From the NCBI RefSeq assembly GCF_030246945.1, contig NZ_CP126742.1, positions 2,852,001 to 2,916,000 of the forward strand: a DNA stretch of 64,000 nt. The letters run 5' to 3'. The notes beneath the pieces were generated by a model. The model saw nothing but the letters and a program-made list of their open reading frames with translations, ran no database searches and was not told the DNA's origin. Positions 44,018 through 53,299 of the stretch are shown here, piece by piece (the first letter of the stretch is position 1; each line of letters begins with the position of its first letter). A program made the position numbers and the translations under genes. The stretch is from Microbacterium sp. zg-Y1090 (GTDB lineage Bacteria > Actinomycetota > Actinomycetes > Actinomycetales > Microbacteriaceae).

Positions 44018-44518
44018 CTACAGCCGCTTGAGCATGCGCGTGTTGCCCAGGGTGTTCGGCTTGACGTGAGCGAGGTCGAGGAACTCCGCGACACCCTCGT
44101 CGCGGCTGCGCAGCAGCTGCCAGTAGACATCGGGGTCGACGACGTGCTCGCCGATGGGCTCGAAGCCGCGGGCGACGAAGAAGTCCACTTCGAAGGTCAG
44201 GCAGAAGAGCCGGGACAGACCGAGCCGTCGGGCATCCTCCTCGAGCCGCTCCACGATGGCGCGGCCGACACCGCGGTGCAGCCAGTCGTCCACCACGATG
44301 AGCGTGCGGACCTCCCCGAGGTCCTCCCACATGACGTGCAGTGCGCCGCAGCCGACCAGGCGGCCATCGGCCTCGGCGACCACGAACTGCTGCACGGACT
44401 CGTACAGCACGACGATGTCCTTGCCGAGGAGAATGCGCCGCTGCACGTACGGGTCGAGCATTTCCAGGATGCCGCGCACGTCGGAGGTGCGGGCCGGACG
44501 CACGGTGAAGCTGCTCAC
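44018..44518 (-). CDS. Amino-acid N-acetyltransferase (short ArgA type)
   Basis: The 166-residue GNAT protein matches the short actinobacterial N-acetylglutamate synthase, the first step of arginine synthesis. Characteristic stretches are VRPARTSDVRGILEMLDPYV at the start, then LLGKDIVVLYE, and EVRTLIVVDDWLHRGVGRAI, which holds the acetyl-CoA loop. FEVDFFVARGFEPI and LAHVKPNTLGNTRML near the end are also typical. GTG 44518 has TAGGCT (44525-44530) exactly 6 nt upstream and no Shine-Dalgarno. No other arg gene is in the window, which is normal for this isolated gene. Confidence 0.85.
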   Translation of the reverse strand: MSSFTVRPARTSDVRGILEMLDPYVQRRILLGKDIVVLYESVQQFVVAEADGRLVGCGALHVMWEDLGEVRTLIVVDDWLHRGVGRAIVERLEEDARRLGLSRLFCLTFEVDFFVARGFEPIGEHVVDPDVYWQLLRSRDEGVAEFLDLAHVKPNTLGNTRMLKRL

Positions 44519-44641
44519 TCTTCCAGCCTATGCCGCTCACGCGCGGCGACGCCGGGCGGCGGCTGAGCGTGCGGCTCCGGTAAGTTCGTACCGCGCGCTC
44601 TCCCCGGAGCCGCTCACCACGATGCGAGGAGGTGCGCAGAC

Positions 44642-47167
44642 GTGAGTGTGCTGCGCGACTACGCCACGACGGTGACCCAGCCGACGCTCCCGTTCGCCGT
44701 TCCGTCGCGGGATGGCCGGGACGACATGACCCGCTACGACGAGGTGGTCGCCCCCGACGGCGGCCTGCGCCCCGCCTGGAAGTCCATGGCCGACCTGGCG
44801 CTCGCTCTCACCCCCGACGAGCTGCGCCGTGTCGAAGGCGAGATCACCCGCTTCCTCGCCGACGACGGAGTGACCTACGTGCGCCCCGACGGCGGCGCCC
44901 AGCCATGGCAGCTCGACCCCATGCCCCTGGTCATCGACGCCCCCGAGTGGGCGCGCCTCGAGATCGGCCTCGCCCAGCGCGCCGAACTGCTCAACGCCGT
45001 GCTCAGCGACCTGTACGGCCCCCAGACGCTGCTGGCATCCGGTGTCGTGCCGTCGGCGTGCGTCTTCGGCCACTCCGGCTTCGCGCGCCCCGTCGCGCGC
45101 CCCGGTGTCGTCGACACCCAGCCGCTGCTGCTGTCGGCCACCGACCTCGGCCGCGATGCGCGCGGGGAGTGGCACGTGCTCACCGATCGCGTGCAGGCAC
45201 CCTCGGGCCTCGGCTTCGCGATGGAGAACCGTCGCGTCATCGCGCAGGTGCTGCCCGATCTCTATCAGGGCAGCGACCTGCACCGCATGGAGCCGTACTT
45301 CTCCGCCCTGCGCGCGGCGCTGCTCGACAGTGCCCCGGGCGTGGCATCCCCTCAGGTCGTCGTGCTCTCCCCCGGCCCTCACTCCGAGACGGCCTTCGAT
45401 CAGGCGTTCCTCGCGAACGCATTGGGCATGCCGCTCGTGCAGGGCAGCGACCTGGTGGTGCGCGACGGCTGGGTGTGGATGAAGCCCGCCGGCTGGCCGC
45501 GCACCGCACCGCGGGAGCGCGTGGACGTCATCGTGCGGCGGGTGGATGCCGAGTGGTGCGACCCGCTGGAGCTGCGGGCCGACTCGCGCCTGGGCGTCGC
45601 GGGGCTGGCCGAGGCGGTTCGCCGCGGCCATGTGCGCTTGGTCAACGGCCTGGGTGCGGGCGTGCTGGAGAACCCGGGTCTCATGCCCTTCCTCCCCGCC
45701 GCCTGCGAGCGCCTGCTCGGCGAACAGCTGCGCCTGCCGTCGGTGCCGACACTGTGGTGCGGCGACCCCGAGGCGCGGCAGCAGGTGCTGGAGCGTCTCG
45801 CCGCCGACGACCCCGCGCTGATCGTGCGCGCGATCGACGAGCCGCGGGCGACCCTGGCCGCCGCGTCGCCGGCCGAGCTGCGCGCGCGCATCCTCGCCGA
45901 GCCGCACCGCTTCGTCGGGCAGGAGCTGCTGCCCCTGTCACAGGCGCCGGTGTGGGCCGATCGCGCGCGGGCCGAGGCCTGGCCGGTGGTCTTCCGCAGC
46001 TTCACCCTGCGTTACGGGTCCGCCTACCGGCCGCTCGTCGGCGGGCTCGCGACCGTGCTCGCCGACGCGGACAGCGGTCCCGTCACCAAGGACGTGTGGG
46101 TGCTGAAGGCGACGCAGGATGACCCCGATCAGGGGCTGATCGAGAGCGCGCCACCGACCATCAGCCCGACCGTGCCACCGCTGGCTCCGCGGGCGCTCGC
46201 GGACATGTTCTGGGTGGGCCGCTACGCCGAGCGCGCCGAGGACCTGCTGCGCCTGCTGCTGACCACGCACCACCAGCTCGAGCAGCTGAGCCGGCGTCCC
46301 ACCTCGCAGGCCGCCGAGAGCACCGACGTGCTGCGGGGGGCGCTGCGGCGCCTGGCCGGCGACGCGGGTCCTGATGCGGATGCCGAGCTGCGCGCCCTGC
46401 TGCTGGATGCCACGCGCACCGGTGGCGCCGCCCACGCCCTGGCCCACCTCCGCGAGTCGCTGATGGGCGTGCGCGACCAGCTCTCGGGAGACACCTGGCG
46501 GGTGTTCTCCGCCATCGACCGTGCCACCCGGGCGCTGCGGGCGTCGCCGCACGCCCACCGCACCGCCGAATCGGCCGGGCGGATGCTGACGGCGATCCTG
46601 TCCCTGCAGGGGGTTACGGCGAGCATGATGCGCGACCCCGGCTGGCACATGATCGAGGCGGGGCGCAGCCTCGAACGGGCGCTGCAGCTGTGCCATCTGC
46701 TCGTGGCCACCGCCACACGCCGCCGCGACTACCGAGCCGACCGCGAAGTGCTGGAGGCGACGCTGACCGCGTCGGAGAGCATCGTCACCTATCGACGCCG
46801 TTACCGCGGGTCGGTGCGCACCGCCGATGCCCTGGAGCTGCTGCTGCTGGACGGCGGCAACCCCCGGTCGCTGACGTTCTGCCTCGCCGCGCTGCGCGGC
46901 CACCTCGCGGCGATGCCGGCATCCACCGGATCCACCCGCCCCGAGCGCCTGCTCGAGCACCTGGAGACGGCGCTCGACCACGTCGACGTGGCGGTGCTCA
47001 CCGCGCCCGACGGTGAGCACCGCCCCGCGCTCACCGAGTTCCTCGTCGACGTCATCGCGCAGCTCGAGCAGCTCGCCGATTCCGTCGCACACGTGCACTT
47101 CGAAAGCGGTCCGCCGCCGCTGCCGCTGTCGGAGCTGGCGCTCGTCGAGGAACGGGCCGGCGCATGA
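44642..47167 (+). CDS. Circularly permuted ATP-grasp (DUF404/407) fused to alpha-E (DUF403)
   Basis: The 841-residue protein joins a circularly permuted type 2 ATP-grasp domain (about 30-510) to an all-helical alpha-E domain (about 515-830). ATP-grasp marks are YRP-type residues in VTYVRPDGG, LLSATDLGRD, MENRRVIAQVLPDLY, LRADSRLGVAGL and RLVNGLGAGVLENP. The alpha-E part begins FWVGRYAERAEDLLRLL. These proteins form predicted peptide-ligase modules together with a transglutaminase. In many genomes the two domains are separate genes, and here they are one. GTG 44642 has AGGAGG about 9 nt upstream. The next gene overlaps by 4 bp (ATGA). Confidence 0.9.
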   Translation: MSVLRDYATTVTQPTLPFAVPSRDGRDDMTRYDEVVAPDGGLRPAWKSMADLALALTPDELRRVEGEITRFLADDGVTYVRPDGGAQPWQLDPMPLVIDAPEWARLEIGLAQRAELLNAVLSDLYGPQTLLASGVVPSACVFGHSGFARPVARPGVVDTQPLLLSATDLGRDARGEWHVLTDRVQAPSGLGFAMENRRVIAQVLPDLYQGSDLHRMEPYFSALRAALLDSAPGVASPQVVVLSPGPHSETAFDQAFLANALGMPLVQGSDLVVRDGWVWMKPAGWPRTAPRERVDVIVRRVDAEWCDPLELRADSRLGVAGLAEAVRRGHVRLVNGLGAGVLENPGLMPFLPAACERLLGEQLRLPSVPTLWCGDPEARQQVLERLAADDPALIVRAIDEPRATLAAASPAELRARILAEPHRFVGQELLPLSQAPVWADRARAEAWPVVFRSFTLRYGSAYRPLVGGLATVLADADSGPVTKDVWVLKATQDDPDQGLIESAPPTISPTVPPLAPRALADMFWVGRYAERAEDLLRLLLTTHHQLEQLSRRPTSQAAESTDVLRGALRRLAGDAGPDADAELRALLLDATRTGGAAHALAHLRESLMGVRDQLSGDTWRVFSAIDRATRALRASPHAHRTAESAGRMLTAILSLQGVTASMMRDPGWHMIEAGRSLERALQLCHLLVATATRRRDYRADREVLEATLTASESIVTYRRRYRGSVRTADALELLLLDGGNPRSLTFCLAALRGHLAAMPASTGSTRPERLLEHLETALDHVDVAVLTAPDGEHRPALTEFLVDVIAQLEQLADSVAHVHFESGPPPLPLSELALVEERAGA

Positions 47168-48075
47168 GATACCGCGTCTGGCACCGCACCACCTACACGT
47201 ACAGCGACGAGGTCGAAGACAGTGTGGGACTGTTCCATCTCGTTCCCCGTGCTCTCCCCGGGCAGCGCGTGCACGGCCACCAGGTGACCGTCTCGCCCCA
47301 GCCGGGAGACGTCGACCGCGACGTCGACTACTTCGGCAACGGCGCCACCTACTTCCACGTCATCGAGCCGCACAGCACCCTCGTGATCGAGGCCGCCAGC
47401 GACATCGAGGTCGACCCTCCCCGCTATGACAGCGACGCCCTCGCCCAGCCGTGGGAGAACGCGCGGCCGCTGCTCAACGGCGCCGACCCGGGCGCCTGGC
47501 AGGCGGTGGAGTACGCGCTGCGATCGCCGCGGGTGGCGCACGAGCCCGAAGCGGCCGCGTACGCCGCGGCATCCCTCACGCCCGGTCGTCCGCTGGGCGA
47601 GGCCGTCACCGATCTGATGCAGCGCATCCACGCCGACTTCGCCTACGACAGCACCGCCACCACCGTCACCAGCACGGTCGCCGACGTGCTCGCCACCCGC
47701 GCCGGGGTCTGCCAGGACTTCGCGCACCTGGCGCTCGCGTGCCTGCGCGCCCACGGCGTCGCCGCCCGCTATGTCAGCGGGTACCTCGCCACCCAGCCGC
47801 CGCCCGGAAAGCAGCGTGTGTTCGGCGCCGATGCCTCGCACGCCTGGCTGGCCGTCTGGATGCCGGGCACCGACCAGTGGCTGGCGATCGACCCCACCAA
47901 CGACCAGTGGGCGAACGACCGGTACGTCACCGTGGCGTGGGGCCGCGACTACGGCGACGTGTCGCCGGTGAAGGGCATCATCTTCACCGAGGCGAAGAAC
48001 TCCACCCTGCGGGTGCAGGTCGACGTCGCCCCGGTCGCCGACGCACCGGTCCCCGTCGTCCCGACCGCAGGCTGA
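47164..48075 (+). CDS. Transglutaminase-like cysteine peptidase with bacterial N-terminal domain
   Basis: The 303-residue protein starts with the Bact_transglu_N domain (MRYRVWHRTTYTYSDEVEDS, about 1-80). The catalytic core follows, with Cys in RAGVCQDFAHLALACLRAHG (about 180-199), His in DASHAWLAVWMPG and Asp in WLAIDPTNDQW: a complete Cys-His-Asp triad. No signal peptide is present. It overlaps the ATP-grasp/alpha-E gene by 4 bp, so the two proteins are made together. The three-domain system is thought to make or trim a peptide-type product whose identity is still unknown. Confidence 0.92.
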   Translation: MRYRVWHRTTYTYSDEVEDSVGLFHLVPRALPGQRVHGHQVTVSPQPGDVDRDVDYFGNGATYFHVIEPHSTLVIEAASDIEVDPPRYDSDALAQPWENARPLLNGADPGAWQAVEYALRSPRVAHEPEAAAYAAASLTPGRPLGEAVTDLMQRIHADFAYDSTATTVTSTVADVLATRAGVCQDFAHLALACLRAHGVAARYVSGYLATQPPPGKQRVFGADASHAWLAVWMPGTDQWLAIDPTNDQWANDRYVTVAWGRDYGDVSPVKGIIFTEAKNSTLRVQVDVAPVADAPVPVVPTAG

Positions 48076-48079
48076 AACG

Positions 48080-48113
48080 ACGAGAGCGGATGCCGGGTGG
48101 CATCCGCTCTCGT
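48080..48113. terminator. Bidirectional terminator between the transglutaminase and clpC genes
   Basis: ACGAGAGCGGATGCC (48080-48094) and GGCATCCGCTCTCGT (48099-48113) form a perfect 15-bp stem with a GGGT loop between two convergent genes. Confidence 0.9.
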
Positions 48114-48134
48114 GTCGATCTCGTGGTGCGGTGG

Positions 48135-50660
48135 TTACTCCGCGCCGGCGATCATGTCGGGCGTCGCCGAGATCTCGCCGGCGGTGCCCACTCCGATGGC
48201 CACCTTCTCGCCGCGCGGGGCGCTCTCGAAGGTGAATCCGTTGGCGTCGGAACCGACCTTCACGTGGTCGCCCGCGTTCAGCTGACCGTGCAGGATGCGC
48301 TCGCTGAGCTGGTCCTCGATCTCGCGCTGCATGGCGCGGCGCAGCGGCCGGGCACCGAGGGTCGGGTCGAAGCCGATCTCGATGAGCCGGTCGGTCGCCT
48401 CGGGCGACAGCTCCACCGTCATGTCACGGTCGAGCAGGCGCTCGGCCAGCCGCTTGGTGAACAGGCCGACGATCTGGCGAAGCTCGTCCTTGTTCAGCTG
48501 CGGGAACACGATGATGTCGTCGAGGCGGTTGAGGAACTCGGGCTTGAAGTGACGCTTCAGCTCCTCGTCGACCTTGCCCTTCATGCGGTCGTACGAGGTC
48601 TGGGCGTTGCCCTCGACCTGGAAGCCGACCGGGCCGCCTGCGATCGCCGACGAACCGAGGTTCGTCGTCATGATGATCACGGTGTTCTTGAAGTCGATGA
48701 CACGACCCTGACCGTCGGTCAGGCGTCCCTCCTCCAGGATCTGCAGCAGCGAGTTGAAGATGTCGGGGTGCGCCTTCTCGATCTCGTCGAAGAGCACGAC
48801 CGAGAACGGCTTGCGCCGCACCTTCTCGGTCAGCTGGCCGCCCTCTTCGAACCCGACGAAGCCGGGAGGGGCTCCGAACAGGCGCGAGACGGTGTGCTTC
48901 TCGCCGAACTCGCTCATGTCGAGCGAGATCAGGGCGCCCTCGTCGTCGAAGAGGAACTCCGCCAGCGCCTTGGCCAGCTCGGTCTTTCCGACGCCCGTGG
49001 GGCCGGCGAAGATGAACGAGCCGGAGGGACGCTTGGGGTCCTTCAGGCCGGCGCGCTGACGACGGATCGTGCGCGACAGCGCCGCGATCGCCTCGTCCTG
49101 ACCGATGACGCGCTGGTGCAGCGCCTTCTCCATGAAGACGAGCCGGCTGGACTCCTCCTCGGTCAGCTTGAACACCGGGATGCCGGTGGCCTGCGCGAGC
49201 ACCTCGGCGATCAGGCCCTCGTCGACCACCGCGTGGCTGGCGACGTCACCCGAGCGCCACTGCTTCTCCAGGCGCAGACGCTCGGCGAGCAGGGACTTCT
49301 CCTCGTCGCGCAGAGCTGCGGCCTTCTCGAAGTCCTGGTCCTCGCTGGCGCGCTCCTTGTCCTCGCGGACCTTGGCGATCTTGTCGTCGAACTCGCGCAG
49401 CTCCGGCGGGCTCGACAGGATCGACAGACGCAGGCGGGCGCCGGCCTCGTCGATCAGGTCGATGGCCTTGTCGGGGAGGAACCGGTCGCTGACGTAACGG
49501 TCGGCGAGGTTGGCCGCCGCGACGATCGCGCCGTCGGTGATCTGCACCTTGTGGTGCGCCTCGTAGCGGTCGCGCAGCCCCTTCAGGATGTTGATCGCGT
49601 GGGGCAGGCTCGGCTCAGCGACCTGGATCGGCTGGAAGCGGCGCTCCAGCGCGGCATCCTTCTCGAAGTGCTTGCGGTACTCGTCGAGCGTGGTCGCGCC
49701 GATGGTCTGCAGCTCACCGCGGGCGAGCAGGGGCTTCAGAATGGATGCCGCATCGATCGCGCCCTCGGCTGCACCGGCACCGACGAGGGTGTGGATCTCG
49801 TCGATGAACACGATGATGTCGCCGCGGGTGCGGATCTCCTTGGTGACCTTCTTCAGGCGCTCCTCGAAGTCACCGCGGTAGCGGGACCCGGCGATGAGCG
49901 ACCCGAGGTCCAGCGAGTAGACCTGCTTGTCCTTCAGGGTCTCGGGCACCTCGTTCTTGACGATCGCCTGTGCGAGGCCCTCGACGACGGCGGTCTTGCC
50001 GACGCCGGGCTCACCGATGAGAACGGGGTTGTTCTTCGACCGGCGGGAGAGGATCTGCATGACCCGCTCGATCTCCTTCTCGCGCCCGATGACAGGGTCG
50101 AGCTTGTTGTCGCGGGCGGCCTGGGTGAGGTTGCGCCCGAACTGGTCGAGCACCGCCGATCCACCCTGGGCGGGCGCGTTCTGCTCGCCGGGGCCGGCGG
50201 CGACGCCGGCGGGTTCCTTGCCCTGGTAGCCGCTGAGCAGCTGGATGACCTGCTGGCGCACCTTGTTCAGGTCGGCGCCGAGCTTGACCAGCACCTGCGC
50301 GGCCACGCCCTCACCCTCGCGGATGAGGCCGAGCAGGATGTGCTCGGTGCCGATGTAGTTGTGGCCCAGCTGCAGGGCCTCGCGCAGCGACAGCTCGAGC
50401 ACCTTCTTGGCACGCGGCGTGAACGGGATGTGTCCCGTCGGCTGCTGCTGGCCCTGCCCGATGATGTCCTGCACCTGCTCGCGCACCGCGTCGAGCGAGA
50501 TACCGAGCGACTCCAGCGCCTTGGCGGCGACACCCTCGCCCTCGTGGATGAGGCCGAGCAGGATGTGCTCGGTACCGATGTAGTTGTGGTTGAGCATCTT
50601 CGCCTCTTCTTGGGCGAGCACAACCACACGACGGGCACGGTCCGTGAATCTCTCGAACAT
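48135..50660 (-). CDS. clpC: ATP-dependent Clp protease ATP-binding subunit ClpC
   Basis: The 841-residue AAA+ unfoldase feeds proteins to ClpP. The N-domain begins [20 protein letters not shown] and has two Clp repeats, each with [14 protein letters not shown] or a close copy. AAA-1 has Walker A GEPGVGKT and VIFIDE-type Walker B ([10 protein letters not shown]). A UVR motif lies in [18 protein letters not shown] (about 430-450), which separates ClpC from ClpB. AAA-2 has [19 protein letters not shown] and SLDMSEF. ATG 50660 has GGAGGA 7 nt upstream, and longer in-frame sequence is low-complexity filler. A 6-bp-arm palindrome lies 13 bp further upstream. Confidence 0.97.
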   Translation of the reverse strand: MFERFTDRARRVVVLAQEEAKMLNHNYIGTEHILLGLIHEGEGVAAKALESLGISLDAVREQVQDIIGQGQQQPTGHIPFTPRAKKVLELSLREALQLGHNYIGTEHILLGLIREGEGVAAQVLVKLGADLNKVRQQVIQLLSGYQGKEPAGVAAGPGEQNAPAQGGSAVLDQFGRNLTQAARDNKLDPVIGREKEIERVMQILSRRSKNNPVLIGEPGVGKTAVVEGLAQAIVKNEVPETLKDKQVYSLDLGSLIAGSRYRGDFEERLKKVTKEIRTRGDIIVFIDEIHTLVGAGAAEGAIDAASILKPLLARGELQTIGATTLDEYRKHFEKDAALERRFQPIQVAEPSLPHAINILKGLRDRYEAHHKVQITDGAIVAAANLADRYVSDRFLPDKAIDLIDEAGARLRLSILSSPPELREFDDKIAKVREDKERASEDQDFEKAAALRDEEKSLLAERLRLEKQWRSGDVASHAVVDEGLIAEVLAQATGIPVFKLTEEESSRLVFMEKALHQRVIGQDEAIAALSRTIRRQRAGLKDPKRPSGSFIFAGPTGVGKTELAKALAEFLFDDEGALISLDMSEFGEKHTVSRLFGAPPGFVGFEEGGQLTEKVRRKPFSVVLFDEIEKAHPDIFNSLLQILEEGRLTDGQGRVIDFKNTVIIMTTNLGSSAIAGGPVGFQVEGNAQTSYDRMKGKVDEELKRHFKPEFLNRLDDIIVFPQLNKDELRQIVGLFTKRLAERLLDRDMTVELSPEATDRLIEIGFDPTLGARPLRRAMQREIEDQLSERILHGQLNAGDHVKVGSDANGFTFESAPRGEKVAIGVGTAGEISATPDMIAGAE

Positions 50661-50673
50661 CGTCGACTCCTCC

Positions 50674-50694
50674 AAGCGCACAGTTCTGGCGCTT
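50674..50694. promoter_or_regulatory. Palindrome in the clpC leader
   Basis: AAGCGC-N9-GCGCTT lies 14-34 bp upstream of the clpC ATG, next to the Shine-Dalgarno. Position and symmetry suggest an operator or leader hairpin. The spacing of nine does not fit a ClgR box. Confidence 0.4.
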
Positions 50695-50741
50695 ACAAAA
50701 AAGGGTAACGACCGGGGAGGGCCGGTATGCCCGTGTTCGCC

Positions 50742-50889
50742 ACGGGCGGATGCCGCGCGGGCGGCGAGACGGCCACTCGGACGGATGCCGTGAGGGCGGC
50801 GGGGCGGCTGCGCGGGCGGATGCCGCGCCACCGCTTCGCCGCCGCCCCGCCGCCGCTTCGCCACCGCTCCGCCGCCGCCCCGCCGCCGC
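50742..50889. repeat. GC-rich low-complexity tandem region upstream of clpC
   Basis: CGGGCGGATGCCGCG occurs near 50742 and again near 50813, and GCCGCCGCCCCGCCGCCGCTT-like units repeat up to 50890. It separates the clpC leader from the divergent DUF2975 promoter and holds no gene. Confidence 0.75.
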
Positions 50890-50948
50890 TTGACGCACAT
50901 ATCGAGAATCGATAACATAACGGCTATCGATATTAACGATCTTCGTTA
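50890..50948 (+). promoter_or_regulatory. DUF2975-HTH promoter with three palindromic operators
   Basis: TTGACG (50890-50895) and TAACAT (50913-50918) are 17 bp apart. Three inverted repeats follow the same theme: TATCGA-GAA-TCGATA (50900-50914) in the spacer, TATCGATA (50925-50932), and TAACGA-TCT-TCGTTA (50934-50948) just before the ribosome site. The AT-rich block stands out in GC-rich flanks. Confidence 0.78.
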
Positions 50949-50958
50949 TGGAGGAAGC

Positions 50959-51582
50959 ATGTCGCAGATGACGGCACCCGAGCGCACCCTGTCGAGCGGC
51001 GACAGGTTCGCGCTGATGTTCATGATGATCGCGGGAGCGGGGCTGGCGGTCGGCGCGATCGTGTCCGCCGTCGTGCGCATCGTGGATGTGCTCACCGCCG
51101 ACAGCGTCGAGGTGCTCGCGGAGTTCGTCGGCACGCCGGCGCTCGCCCCGATCGGCGTGGACGGGGCAGGCGTCACCGTCGCGCTGGAGACGGCCGTGCT
51201 GACGGTCGCGGACCTCCCCGTGGCATCCCTCTGGTCGATCGTCATCCAGCAGGTGCTCATGGTCGCCACTGTCGTCATCGTGCTCACGTGCCTGCTGCTC
51301 CTGTCCCGCAGCGTGCTGCGCGACCGGGTGTTCAGCCGCACGAACACCCGACTCGTGACCACCGCGGGACTCACCGCGCTGCTGGGCGCGGCCGCCTACC
51401 CGTTCTTCGGGAACATGGCCGCCAACGGCGCGTTCGCCGCACTGTCGGACGGGACGTTCGACAACGTGCTCATGTCTGTGGACGTGTCGTCGCTGCTGAT
51501 GCTCGGCTTCATCGCGGCGCTCGCCTCCACCGTGTTCACCGTGGGCGCCCGGCTGCAGCGCGAGACCGAGGGCCTGGTATGA
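50959..51582 (+). CDS. DUF2975-family membrane protein
   Basis: The 207-residue protein has four hydrophobic helices (about 17-42, 92-115, 128-150 and 172-196). DRVFSRTNTRLVTTAGLTAL between helices 2 and 3 matches the D-x-x-F-x-x-x-N motif of DUF2975. The function is unknown; the family is nearly always found with a small Cro/C1-type HTH gene, as here. ATG 50959 has GGAGG 5 nt upstream. The stop overlaps the HTH start by 4 bp (ATGA), so the two proteins are coupled. Three palindromic operators precede it, giving a self-regulated two-gene unit. Confidence 0.85.
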   Translation: MSQMTAPERTLSSGDRFALMFMMIAGAGLAVGAIVSAVVRIVDVLTADSVEVLAEFVGTPALAPIGVDGAGVTVALETAVLTVADLPVASLWSIVIQQVLMVATVVIVLTCLLLLSRSVLRDRVFSRTNTRLVTTAGLTALLGAAAYPFFGNMAANGAFAALSDGTFDNVLMSVDVSSLLMLGFIAALASTVFTVGARLQRETEGLV

Positions 51583-51815
51583 CCCCCGCCGAGGGCGACG
51601 GCCCCACCGGCATCCACTGCCGGCTGGACGAGCTGCTCGCCGAGCGCGGGATGACGCTCGCACGGCTGTCGGAGCTCGTGGGGGTGTCGGTGGTGAACCT
51701 GTCGGTGCTGAAGAACGACCGCGCGCGGGCGATCCGGTACTCGACGCTGTCGGCGGTGTGCCGCGCGCTGGACTGCGAGGTCGGCGACCTGCTCGTGCGC
51801 GCCGACCCGCGCTAG
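51579..51815 (+). CDS. Cro/C1-type HTH regulator (YozG-like)
   Basis: The 78-residue protein is a single XRE-type helix-turn-helix: LDELLAERGMTLARLSELVG, then VSVVNLSVLKNDRARAIRYS as recognition helix, and LSAVCRALDCEVGDLLV at the end. This is the YozG-type regulator that accompanies DUF2975 membrane proteins. The ATG lies within the DUF2975 stop (ATGA). It probably binds the TATCGA/TAACGA palindromes in front of the operon, while the membrane partner may sense or sequester it; that last point is inference. Confidence 0.88.
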   Translation: MTPAEGDGPTGIHCRLDELLAERGMTLARLSELVGVSVVNLSVLKNDRARAIRYSTLSAVCRALDCEVGDLLVRADPR

Positions 51816-51913
51816 CCGCGGGCGGTTGCGGGGGCCGAGGGCTGGCGCGGGCGCTCGGGGCTCGCGCGGGCGCGGCCCGCGGGGGGTCGGGGGCTCGGGG
51901 TCGGGGCCCGTGG

Positions 51914-51980
51914 GCTGCTCAAGTGTCGCTTCCGCACAGTCCCGCTCGGCTCCACCCGCCAGATTCGACACCGGAGCAGC
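51914..51980. repeat. Dispersed palindromic element, copy C1
   Basis: The copy begins GCTGCTCAAGTGTCGC and ends TTCGACACCGGAGCAGC, so relative to the A and B copies its outer ends are inverted. The inner TCCGCACAG belongs to the second arm type. Confidence 0.82.
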
Positions 51981-52034
51981 GCCGGCGCGCGGCGGCCACG
52001 CGGCGGGCGGGCGGCGGCGGGGCGCGCGCATAGC

Positions 52035-52103
52035 GCGGTTCGAGTGTCACGTCCGCACGGTCAACGCACGCGACCGCCCCACCACATGCGACACCGGAGC
52101 GGC
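52035..52103. repeat. Dispersed palindromic element, copy C2
   Basis: The copy begins GCGGTTCGAGTGTCACGTCC then GCACGGT, and ends ATGCGACACCGGAGCGGC. Orientation is as in C1. It lies 22 bp from the end of the DUF559-like gene. Confidence 0.8.
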
Positions 52104-52124
52104 GCCGGGCGGGGCGCACCGGGC

Positions 52125-53069
52125 TCAGGCGGCGGCGCGGATCGCGCGGCGCACGCGGAGCGCGAGGCGCTCCGGGTGCAGGAACAGCTCGTCGCTGGTG
52201 ACGCGGATGACACGCCACCCTTCAGCGGCGAGCTGCTCGTAGCGCCGGATGTCGCTCGCCCACTGCGTGGCATCGAAGAGGTGGTGCGCGCCCTCGTACT
52301 CGACCGCGACCTTCCACTGCGGATAGGCCAGATCCACGCACGCGATGAACCGACCGGCCCCATCGACCACAGAGTGGTTGATGAGCGGTTCCGGCAGGCC
52401 GGCATCCACGATGACGAGCCGCGTCCAGGTCTCGGTGCGGGACGCGACGCGCGGCCGCACCTGCACCAGCGCCTCCCGCAGCGCGCGCACCCCGACGCGG
52501 CGCTTCGTGAAGACGGCGGCCTCGAGTTGCGCGCGCGTGGCGAGGGGCCGTGCGGCGTCGTACCGCCGGTCGCTCACCAGAGCGTCGGCGACCGCGACGA
52601 GATCGTAAGGATGCCGCAGCACGCTGCCGAGCATCGCCCAGGTGCTGGCCGGCGTCGGCACCGGAAGGCCGTGCTCGGGATGGATGGTCAGCCGCACGTG
52701 TTCCGGCTGCACGCGATGACCTCGGAGCCCGCGAGCCCGAGCCGGACGTCGCGGATGCAGCACCGCTACGTCGAGTTCGTCGTGCGCGAGAAGGATGCCG
52801 GGAGGAAGCGGCACGCCCCACAGGACAGCGGCCGTCAGGTGCGAGAAGAACGTTCCGTCGCTGAGTCGCAGGTGCGCGATAGCGGCGCGATCGATGATCT
52901 CGTCCTCGGGCCGCAGCACCGGCGGCCGCCCATCACGCACGACGTAGACGGCGTGGAAGGGATGCTCGAGATCTGCCGCGCGGAGCCGCGAGCGTCCGAC
53001 ACCGGCCGCCGTGGCATCCGCCGTCGTGAACGCCGGCAGCAGGAATGCGGGGAGCGGACGACGGAGCAT
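52125..53069 (-). CDS. DUF559-like (Vsr-fold) endonuclease-domain protein
   Basis: The 314-residue protein ends in a PD-(D/E)XK Vsr/DUF559-type domain: CVDLAYPQWKVAVEYEGAHH holds the Asp, the E-x-x, and the His pair, followed by RRYEQLAAEGWRVIRVTSDE. The N-terminal half has a winged-helix-like AbiEi part with FSHLTAAVLWGVPLPPG and a TWAMLG motif. Such proteins are common and often multi-copy in Microbacteriaceae; the role is unknown. ATG 53069 has CAGGTT (53076-53081) at 6 nt, a leaderless geometry. It lies between two clusters of the palindromic repeat. Confidence 0.8.
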   Translation of the reverse strand: MLRRPLPAFLLPAFTTADATAAGVGRSRLRAADLEHPFHAVYVVRDGRPPVLRPEDEIIDRAAIAHLRLSDGTFFSHLTAAVLWGVPLPPGILLAHDELDVAVLHPRRPARARGLRGHRVQPEHVRLTIHPEHGLPVPTPASTWAMLGSVLRHPYDLVAVADALVSDRRYDAARPLATRAQLEAAVFTKRRVGVRALREALVQVRPRVASRTETWTRLVIVDAGLPEPLINHSVVDGAGRFIACVDLAYPQWKVAVEYEGAHHLFDATQWASDIRRYEQLAAEGWRVIRVTSDELFLHPERLALRVRRAIRAAA

Positions 53070-53188
53070 GTGCACAACCTGGCATCCGCCGGGCGCCCGG
53101 CGCGGAGCAGGGCCGCCATATGGGGACGGATGCCGGGCGTCCCCTGCCTGTGGAGGAGTCGCCGCGCGTCGCCGCCCGGCGGGCCCGG

Positions 53189-53255
53189 CGCCGCTCCGGT
53201 GTCGCGTCCGCACGGTGCAAGCCCACAGCACCCGCCATCCTCGACACTCGAGCAG
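53189..53255. repeat. Dispersed palindromic element, copy D1
   Basis: The left arm is GCCGCTCCGGTGTCGCGTCC then GCACGG; the right arm is ACCCGCCATCCTCGACACTC then GAGCAGC. The ends pair, but the inner left arm is of the TCCGCACGG type and does not pair with the right one. Confidence 0.88.
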
Positions 53256-53299
53256 CGCGGCCGCGGGGCCACCACGGCGTTCGTGACCGCGGGCCCGGC

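Noticed and set aside
50674..50694. ClgR box upstream of clpC
   Set aside because: CGC and GCG are nine bases apart instead of about four to five, so the palindrome does not match the ClgR consensus.
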